Shown one piece after another: positions 56,315 to 64,000 of a stretch of DNA of 64,000 nt (position 1 is the first letter of the stretch; every line of letters starts with the position of its first letter). The notes beneath the pieces are model-generated. The model was not told the DNA's origin and made no database searches. It saw only the letters and a list, made by a program, of their open reading frames with translations. The DNA comes from Boesenbergia rotunda (Eukaryota > Streptophyta > Magnoliopsida > Zingiberales > Zingiberaceae): the NCBI GenBank assembly GCA_024364735.1, contig JAGFNQ010005667.1:300065-364064 (forward strand). Reading direction: 5' to 3'. The position numbers and the translations under genes were made by a program.

Positions 56315-58569
56315 TGTTGATGCAGTCTGGCCCTGATTGTTGTTTTGGTGTTGACAACGATTTCAATTTAGGAGGATGATTATGATGATTATGATTAAGT
56401 CCTGATCGAGGATTAGGCATGATATGGAAAGTCCTAACCTGGGAGGTTAGGTGTGATGGTTATGATGATTATGATTAAGTCCTGATCGAGGATTAGGCAT
56501 GATATGGAAAGTCCTAACCTGGGAGGTTAGGTGTGATGATTGTGATGATTATGATTAAGTCCTAATCGAGGATTAGGCATGATGTTGGAAAATCCTAACC
56601 TGGGAGGTTAGGTGTGAAAAGTCCTAGCTTGGAGGGCTAGGTGTTGGAAAATCCTAACCTGGGAGGTTAGGTGTTGGAAAAGTCCTAATTCGGAAGGGTT
56701 GGGTGAAAAGTCCTAGCTTGGAGGGCTAGGTGAAAAGTCCTAACTTGGAGGGTTAGGTGCAAATTCCCATCCTGGAGAATTAGGTGAAAAAGTCCTGGCT
56801 TGGAGGGTCAGGTGCCTAGCTTGGAGGGCTAGGTTGGATGATGTTCTAACTCGGAAGAGTTGGGTGAAAAGTCCTAGCTTGGAGGGCTAGGTGAAAAGTC
56901 CTAGCTTGGAAGGCTAGGTGAAAAGTCCTAACTTGGAGGGTTAGGTGCAAATTCCCAACTTGGAGAGTTAGATGGAAAAATCCTTAGCTTGGAGGGCTAA
57001 GGTGGATGAATTCCTAGCTTGGAGGGCTAGGGTTGAGTCACTGGATCGGTCTGGTGATCGATCAGGGACATTGGCATGCTGCTCCTTAGTGGATCGGTCT
57101 GGTGACCGATCCAGCTATGTCTGATCGGACTGGTGACCGATCAGGGAGCGCACAGTGAGATTGGGAATCTACTGTGTGGCTCCTGATCGGACCGGTGACC
57201 GATCAGGGAGCAGGCTGCTTCCTTGCTGTCTTGCTCCTGATCGGTCTGGTGACCGATCAGGGAGCAAAACAGTGAGTGAGTTCCCTTGCTGATCAGAGCC
57301 TTGGATCGGTCCGGTGACCGATCAGGAATCTTGGGTTTGATTAAAAAGTAACTGTTCATCTGCTTTGATCGGTCTGGGTGACCGATCAGGATCCAATCTG
57401 ATCGGTCTGGTGACCGATCAGGATCCACCCTGATCGGTCTGGTGACCGATCAGGCATGTATAGCTGCGAGAGCTGGGAATCCCAGCAAAGTAGTGGATCG
57501 ATCTGGTGATCGATCCACACATCCTGGATCGGTCCGGTGACCGATCACTTTAATTCAAATTTCACTGTCAGACGCGGTCAGAGTGTCTGATCGTATCGGA
57601 TTTGCTGATGTATGTTTTCTGATATGTGATATGCTGCGTGATCTTCTGCTCTAATGCTCTGATTGAGTTTCAGGTGACAGGGGAGGATTCGAACACTCTA
57701 GGAGAAGTCAAAGCGCGCTTTCCTCAGAGCAGGTTTGTCCCTTTTCCCATCTCAGGTTGCAACGGTGAGCTGCGGACTGGAGCTAAGACTGGAGCTCGAC
57801 TGAGGAGCTCAGTGAGTCCAGAGATAGCTCAGTAGAGGCTGGCGTTGGCAGTTGAGTAGCTGGGAGCTACAGAGATGGTGTCACCTGTCGCTTGGCGGAG
57901 AAACAAAAAGAAAACGCGAGAGTTGAGTTCAGTATGATTTGCAGTTTCTGAAGTTGCTTTGCGTTCTCGCGTTCTGCTGAGAGAAGCTTGCTGTTCTTGA
58001 GTTCTTCAACCATTCTAAGCAAGCTATTGAGAAGCAATCATCATACTTGAGCGCTTGAAGGAGAAAACAAGAAGCTTGGAGTCCGACAGTGGGAAGACAC
58101 GAAGCAGACAGGGGTCTGCGTGAGATCGCCACTGGGTGGAGCTCAGGGAAGCTTGCTGTGTTTTATCCTCTCTAAGTGTTTGAGTAAGACCTTCTTGTTG
58201 TTGTTTCATTGTGCTCATTATCTATCATTGTTTGAAACACGCTGTGGAGAGGTTTCTCCACCGAGAAGGAGGTTGCTTCATATCCGGTGTTAACCGGGGC
58301 TTGATCTGCCGACGATCAAGGGATCGCCCACCTCAAGGGCACGCCAAGGAGTAGGGGCAAGTTATCCCCGAACCTTGTAATCCCTTCGTGTTAGCGATCT
58401 TGCTAGCTGTGTGTGTTTTGGGTTCTTTTGGTTTTTCTGCATACTCTGTTTTCCATTCTTTCCGCTGTGCTACTGATATTTGAGTTGCAGAAATCGTGAT
58501 AAGTTTTCAAGGGGCAAGCGATTGTCTATATTCACCCCCCCCCCTCTATAGCCATCTCGTTCCCAACAA
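56315..58569 (+). repeat. 5' LTR, family B (2255 bp)
   Basis: TGTTGATGCAG...CCCAACA, the reverse complement of 22149-24357 in content. CTAG-type array 56380-57035, GATCGGTC array 57037-57552. No clear TATA box. Confidence 0.92.
56380..57552 (+). repeat. Hairpin arrays of family B LTR, sense orientation
   Basis: Units such as CCTAGCTTGGAGGGCTAGG and CCTAACCTGGGAGGTTAGG (56380-57035), then CTGATCGGTC arms with loops TGGT or CGGT (57037-57552). Near 56400-56590 a larger unit of about 80 bp with TTAGGTGTGATG and ATGATTATGATTAAG is repeated three times. Confidence 0.87.
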
Positions 58570-58571
58570 GT

Positions 58572-58583
58572 GGTATCAGAGCA
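58572..58583 (+). other. Primer-binding site, initiator tRNA-Met type
   Basis: TGGTATCAGAGC two bases after the LTR. Confidence 0.93.
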
Positions 58584-58626
58584 AGGTGCTCTGTTTACGG
58601 CTTAACAACCGAGAGTTCTCAACAAG

Positions 58627-60351
58627 ATGGCTTTGAGAGAAGGCTTCTCCACCACTCGACCTCCATTCTTTGATGGCGCCGACTTCCAATATTGGAGATC
58701 AAAGATGGAATATTATTTGAAGATGGATATCCATACGTGGTTCGCGGTGAAGGAAGGATTCATCCCTCCTGAAGATGATGAAGGCAAGGAACTTGAATCA
58801 TCTCGGTGGACTGCCGAACAAACAAGGAAAAGTGAAGCCGATGCTAAGGCGGTTGTCACTCTATAATGTGGCATGAACAAAGACCAACTCATCAAGGTTG
58901 GTCCCTTCACAAGTGCAAAAGACTTGTGGAACAAACTCATAAAGCTCCATGAAGGCACCCGGGACTCGAGGATTGCGAAGAGGGACTTGTTCCTCAATCA
59001 ACTTCAAAACCTCTCCATGAAGGAGAATGAGTCGGTAAGTGAACTCCATAGCCGGTTCAAGGAAGTTCTTAATGGACTTCACTCAATTGATGAAAAGGTC
59101 GAGAATCGCGACCTTGTGAGGTATGTCTTGAAAGCATTTCCAAGGAATGTTTTGTGGTCATCCATGGTGGATGCCTACAAAGTATCCAAGGATTTATCTA
59201 TTGTAAAGTTAGATGATTTATTTTGTGAGATGGAATTGCATGAGATGGCTAACAAAGGCCCCAAGGAAAAGGGGATTGCCTTAGTTGCTGGGGACAGGAT
59301 CAACAAGAAGAAGAAGGAGAAGATAAAGGAGAAGAAAAAGGAGAAGGATATTTCATCATCTTCATCCTCCTCTGAATCCGGGTCAACCTCGGAGGAAGAA
59401 GGCAGTGGCTTCTCTTCATCCGAAATGGCGAACTTCGTGCGAAGGATGATGCGAAGAGATCGACGTTTCAAGAGGAGAGGTAATACTAGTGAATCCAAAC
59501 TTGATAAGAATAATACATCCTGTTTTGAGTGTGGTAGGAGAGGACACTTCAAGAATGAGTGTCCGAAGCTTAAGACGAAGGAGGAAAAATCCAAAAGAAA
59601 AGAAGAGAATTCCAAGAAGAAGAAGAAGGCATTGAAGGCCTATTGGGATGAGTCATCCTCTAGCTCATCCGATGACGAGAAGGAGGAGAAGAGCACAAGG
59701 CAAGTGGCTCTCATGGCTCTTGGAGAGGAGGGCAGTGAAGAAATTTCAAGCTCCTCAAACGCGGCTTCATCATCTTCGGATGATGAAGAGGTAACTTCTC
59801 CCGAGCTTGAAAAATGTTATAGAGCAATTGCATGTTTAACTAGTATGCTTAAGAAATCCAAAAATAAAGTTAAAGCATTGCAATTAGAGATTGATCAATT
59901 GAAAGCTTCTAGGGATGATAACATTGATGACTTGCATGTTGAATTACTAGAAGATGAAATTAAAGCTTTGAAACTTGAGATTGTAAGCCTGAAATCCTCT
60001 AAGGTTGAGGAAATCAGTGTTTTGCATGATAATGGGTTAGTAGAGGAAAACCAATCCTTGAAGACTGAAGTTGAGAAGCTCAAGAATATTCTTGGAAAAT
60101 TCTCAAATAGCTCTAAGACCTTAGATATGATTTTGAATGCCCAAAGAGCGGTCTACAATAGGGTCGGTATTGGTTACCGCCCTAAGGAACCCTCTTTTGT
60201 ATCTCTCATGTCTAGGACTGACATGAGACAATCTAGGACACCCAAAATCCAAAAGAAAGTTGTCAAGGCATGGGTGCCTAAGTCATGTTTAGTTGATGCT
60301 TTAGGTCCCAAGGTTTGGGCACCTAAGACTTTTATTTTTCGAATTGTGTAG
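58627..60351 (+). pseudogene. gag: Family B gag, younger copy
   Basis: Start ATG 58627 (MALREGFSTTRPPFF), 43 bp after the primer site. Gag region to about 59280, Lys/Ser/Glu-rich linker, CCHC knuckle CFECGRRGHFKNEC (about 59521-59562), coiled coil with a repeated DDLHVELLEDE unit (about 59925-60100), C-terminal KAWVPKSC and KVWAPKTFIFRIV. TAA at 58864-58866 replaces CAA of the other copy. The TAG at 60349-60351 is shared by both family B copies and pol continues in the same frame, so this stop looks like part of the normal design. Confidence 0.9.
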
Positions 60352-63300
60352 GTTGTGATTGAGGGGGAGCATCTATCAACTTGGTTCGTTGATAGTGGAT
60401 GCTCCAAACACATGACCGGGGATAGATCATTGTTTACCATATTTCACAAGAAGAGTAGAGGTAATGTATCATTTGGTAACAATGGTAGCCTTAAGGTCAT
60501 AGGAATAGGAGACATTCAAATATCCGGATGTCTTAGAATCTCAAATGTCCTTCTAGTCAAGGGGATGAAATTTAATCTCCTAAGTGTCAGTCAATTGTGT
60601 GACACGGGTTACACAATTGACTTCCAACCAAGTCAATGTCTAGTTAGACAAAATGACACTTTGGACACGGTACTAGTAGGAGCAAGAGTAGACAATATTT
60701 ATCAAGTTTCTTTTAAAAGTGCTACTAATGCTTTTGCTAAGTGTTTCATGTCAAAACAAGAAGAGTCCACTCTTTGGCACCGGAGGCTAGCACATGTGAA
60801 CATGAAGAACATCCGGAAGTTGGCCAACAAGGGACTAGTTCGAGGCTTACCGAGCATCAAGTATGGAAAAGATAAATTATGTGATGCGTGTCAAATGGGT
60901 AAGCAAACAAAATCTGCACATAAAGGTAAAAGCACTGTAAGTACTTCCAATGCTTTAGATTTACTTCACATGAATCTATTTGATTGTAGCACTATCATAT
61001 CATTGAATGGAAGTAGATATTGCTTTGTTATCATTGATGACTTCACTAGATATACTTGGACTTTCTTTTTAAAACATAAGGATCAAACCTTAGATATTTT
61101 CATTTCTTTTTGTAGAAGGGTTGAAAATGAGAAATCATCAACAATTAAGACAATAAGAAGTGATCATGGAGGTGAATTTCAAAACCAAAGGTTTCTAGAA
61201 TTTTGTCAAGATAAGGGTTATAGACATGAGTTCTCTACTCCTAGGACACCACAACAAAATGGTGTTGTAGAGAGGAAGAATCGTGCACTTCAAGAGGCTG
61301 CACGAAGCATGCTTAATGAGTACTCACTCCCGAGTTACTTATGGGCTGAAGCTGTTAATACAGCTTGCTATGTGCAAAACCGAGTTCTCATCCATAGGTT
61401 TTTAGAAAAGACTCCCCATGAACTTTGGTTTGGGAAACCACCTACGGTTAAACATCTTAGGGTGTTTGGTTGTAAGGTGTTCATCCTAAACACCAAGGAT
61501 CACCTTGGAAAGTTCACGGCAAAAGCTGATGAAGGGATACTAGTCGGGTACTCCCTCGTTAGTAAAGCCTACCGAGTCTACAACAAGAGAACTAGACTAG
61601 TTGAAGAGTCTTCTGATGTGGTTTTTGAGGAAGTTCCAAAACCAATTGACCAGTCAGAAAATGTAGAAGGAGTTCAACTCGAACTTAGGAGACTAAGTTT
61701 GAATGATTCTCCAAGTACTGTTGATGGTGATGAGTCTGATGACGGTGACCCAAGACAATCCATTGATCAGCCGAATCCTGAGGCTGAACGTGTGTCTAGT
61801 GAACTCGTTCAAGAAGCACCACCAACACCAAGACAAACGAGATTAGCCTCTAGTCATCCCCAAGACCAAATTGTTGGAGACATCCATCAAGGGGTTAGGA
61901 CTAGATCATTCTTCAGGAATGAGGCTAATGAAGTTGCTCTAATCTCCGAAACTGAACCTAGGAAAATTGATGAAGCATTAAATGATCCCGATTGGATTAT
62001 TGCAATGCAAGATGAACTAGGTCAGTTTGAAAGGAGTCAAGTTTGGGACTTAGTCCCTAGGCCCAAGAAGACCACTATTATTGGAACTAAATGGGTCTTC
62101 AAGAACAAATTAAACCACAAGGGAGAAATCATTAGAAACAAGGCACGCTTGGTAGCCAAGGGCTACAGTCAAGTTGAAGGTCTTGATTATGATGAGACTT
62201 ATGCTCCCGTGGCATGATTAGAGTCCATCCGATTGATGCTTGCATTTGCAGCACATCGAGGCTTCAAACTATTTCAAATGGACGTCAAATCGGCATTCCT
62301 AAATGGTTTAATTAGGGAAGAAGTCTATGTCGAACAACCTCCAGGGTTTGAGAGTACCGAATATCCAAACCACGTGTACAAGCTCAAGAAGGCACTCTAT
62401 GGTCTTAAACAAGCACCCCGGGCATGGTATGAGCGGTTGTCGACATTCTTGATTGGAAAGGGTTTCGTTAGAGGTCAAATAGACCCTACACTATATCTAC
62501 GAAGAGATGGTGACAATATATTTGTAGCCCAAGTATATGTCGATGACATAATTTGTGGCTCGAACAACAAGGGCTATTTACGTGAATTTATCGGACACAT
62601 GGAGAGTGAGTTTGAAATGAGTCTAGTGGGAGAGTTGACTTTCTTCCTCGGACTTGAAATCAAGCAAACTCGCGATGGTATCCATGTGCACCAATCAAAG
62701 TACACACATGAAATGCTTCGAAAATTCAATATGAGTGATTCAAAAGAGATAACCACTCCCATGGCTACAAACACAAGATTGGACAATGATGAGAGTGGTA
62801 AACCCGTTGATCTAACTCAGTATCGAAGCATGATAGGTAGTTTGCTATACCTTACAGCTAGTCGACCAGATATACTATTTGCTGTAGGTATGTGCGCTAG
62901 ATATCAAGTCTGTGCCAAGGAATCTCACCTAATTGCTGTTAAGCGAATTTTGAGGTATCTCAAGGGCACAATTGGTGTAGGTCTTTGGTATCCCCGTACT
63001 GAATCTTTTGATTTGATGGGCTATACGGATTCCGACTACGCTGGATGTAAGTTGGATCGGAAAAGCACTAGTGGGGGCTGCCAATTCCTAGGTTCGTCTT
63101 TAGTAAGTTGGTCGAGTCGGAAGCAACATTGTGTTGCTCTTTCCACTACCAAGGCAGAATATATCGCCATGGGAGAGTGTATATCACAATTGTTGTGGAT
63201 GATCCACACCTTAGAGGACTATGGATTGGGTTACAAGGGTGTGTAAGTGTTATGTGATAACATTAGCACAATTAACTTAACCAAGAATCCGGTCCATCAT

Positions 63301-63480
63301 TCGAGGACAAAACATATTGAGGTAAGACACCACTTCATTAGAGATCATGTAGCTAGGGGGAACATCATACTCTCACATGTAGAGTCAAAGTCAAACCTAG
63401 CTGACATTTTCACTAAGCCACTTCCCGAGAGTGAATTTAGTTTCCTTAGACGGGAATTGAGAATGTGTCGGGCTTCATGA
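60352..63480 (+). pseudogene. pol: Family B pol, younger copy
   Basis: Protease VDSGCSKHMTGD (about 60388), LWHRRLAH, CDACQMGKQ, integrase core with RSDHGGEF and NGVVERKN, RT from about 62000 with YVDDIICG (about 62540), RNase H to RMCRAS at 63480. Two stops: TGA 62215-62217 (CGA in family motif VARLES) and TAA 63244-63246 (CAA in GVQVLCDN). In addition the first integrase Asp is Asn here (LLHMNLFD against LLHMDLFD in the older copy; G-to-A). No frameshift. Dead, but only a few changes from open. Confidence 0.92.
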
Positions 63481-64000
63481 TGTTCAAATTGTGGTCAAAA
63501 CCCTTCATGATTATTTCAAATTGTTAGGGAATAATTGGGTAACTTTGGGAACATCTCACACAAACTATAAGGGTTACCAAAATGTTTTTGTTTGCTAGAT
63601 ATGGGGTGCGATGTTAGGTTCAACTCAATTTCTCAAAATGTCATTGCATCAATTGAGAAATTGAGTTGACGAGATAATAATCACGGTGGTGACCAAGTAT
63701 GGGGGAAAACCATTGCATAACATATGTGTATATGGCTCCATAATCATACTTGGACATTCCAATCAAGGCAACTTGATTGGACACTTGAAGTTGGAGTAAA
63801 AACTTGTTTGAAGTTGCTTGATTGATTGATGGTTGAGTTTGATTCCATTTAGATGGGTCAAAGTGCTTGATGAACCTATAAGAACTTTAGATTCTTGTTC
63901 AAGAATCTATTTTAGTCATAAGTACCTGTCCAAACTAGACAAAATCCATCAAATATCATTTGGAAATTTCAGAAATTCTGAAACTGAACATTCAGGTCGT
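63481..64000 (+). other. Family B spacer after pol
   Basis: Matches 27166-27688 reversed. It ends just before the point where the hairpin cluster and accessory gene begin in the other copy. Confidence 0.8.

Larger units (their letters stand above)
56315..64000 (+). mobile_element. Family B copia element, younger copy, 3' end outside window
   Basis: 5' LTR 56315-58569, primer site, gag, pol and the start of the 3' spacer. Inserted in chromovirus gag (left pentamer AACTT, 56310-56314; the right one is beyond the window). All of gag-pol is in one frame, with four stops. Confidence 0.92.

Overview
The window is plant nuclear DNA made almost entirely of nested LTR retrotransposons. I find no convincing host gene, rRNA or tRNA gene. 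Evidence for a large, repeat-rich angiosperm genome: Ty1/copia gag-pol genes of Sirevirus-like type (initiator-tRNA-Met primer sites, several polypurine tracts), Ty3/gypsy elements of Tat, chromovirus and Athila-like type, several 5-bp target-site duplications (TSDs), and stop codons that are nearly all C-to-T or G-to-A changes. A monocot is possible, but the species cannot be read from the sequence. I call the three copia families A, B and C, after hairpin-forming palindromes in their LTRs (A: GGCGCCCGGG arms; B: CTGATCGGTC arms; C: CAGTCGACTG).

Left stack (1-21650). A Tat-type gypsy element (15718-21650, +) holds a family A copia element (<1-15717, +; gag, pol, 3' LTR). That in turn is split by a complete non-autonomous family A element on the minus strand (5376-13790, TSD AATCT). 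The inner element keeps gag, but its pol has been replaced by an accessory gene. The Tat element shows the end of integrase, a 66-bp tandem repeat, an antisense gene and its 3' LTR.

Middle (22149-38966). A complete but decayed family B element lies on the minus strand (22149-34867). It has gag, pol and, beyond pol, an accessory gene homologous to the family A one. It has no matching TSD and abuts a truncated family A LTR (34868-38966). That LTR contains a 2985-bp gypsy-LTR-like insertion with unusual 61-bp inverted ends (35130-38114).

Right stack (38967-64000). A chromovirus on the minus strand (pol and gag, 38967-41259 and 56149-56309) was hit by a family C copia element (41260-56143, TSD CTGGA). 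The family C copy lost gag and was hit by a non-autonomous Athila-like gypsy element (42747-51650) and by another element now reduced to a solo LTR (53829-54995, TSD CCTCT). The chromovirus gag was also hit by a second family B element (from 56315, +), whose 3' end lies beyond the window.

Most notable observation: families A and B each carry an accessory gene with a tiny first coding exon (ATG plus 8 nt) and a phase-2 intron at the same codon. Spliced, the proteins start MAPRKRR (A) and MAPKKSS (B). Both share a plant-transposon-protein-like domain and a charged or coiled-coil C-terminus. Upstream of each gene is a cluster of the same family-specific hairpins that fill that family's LTR. The hairpin stems show compensatory base changes. 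This suggests, but does not prove, a self-encoded regulator acting on matching promoters.
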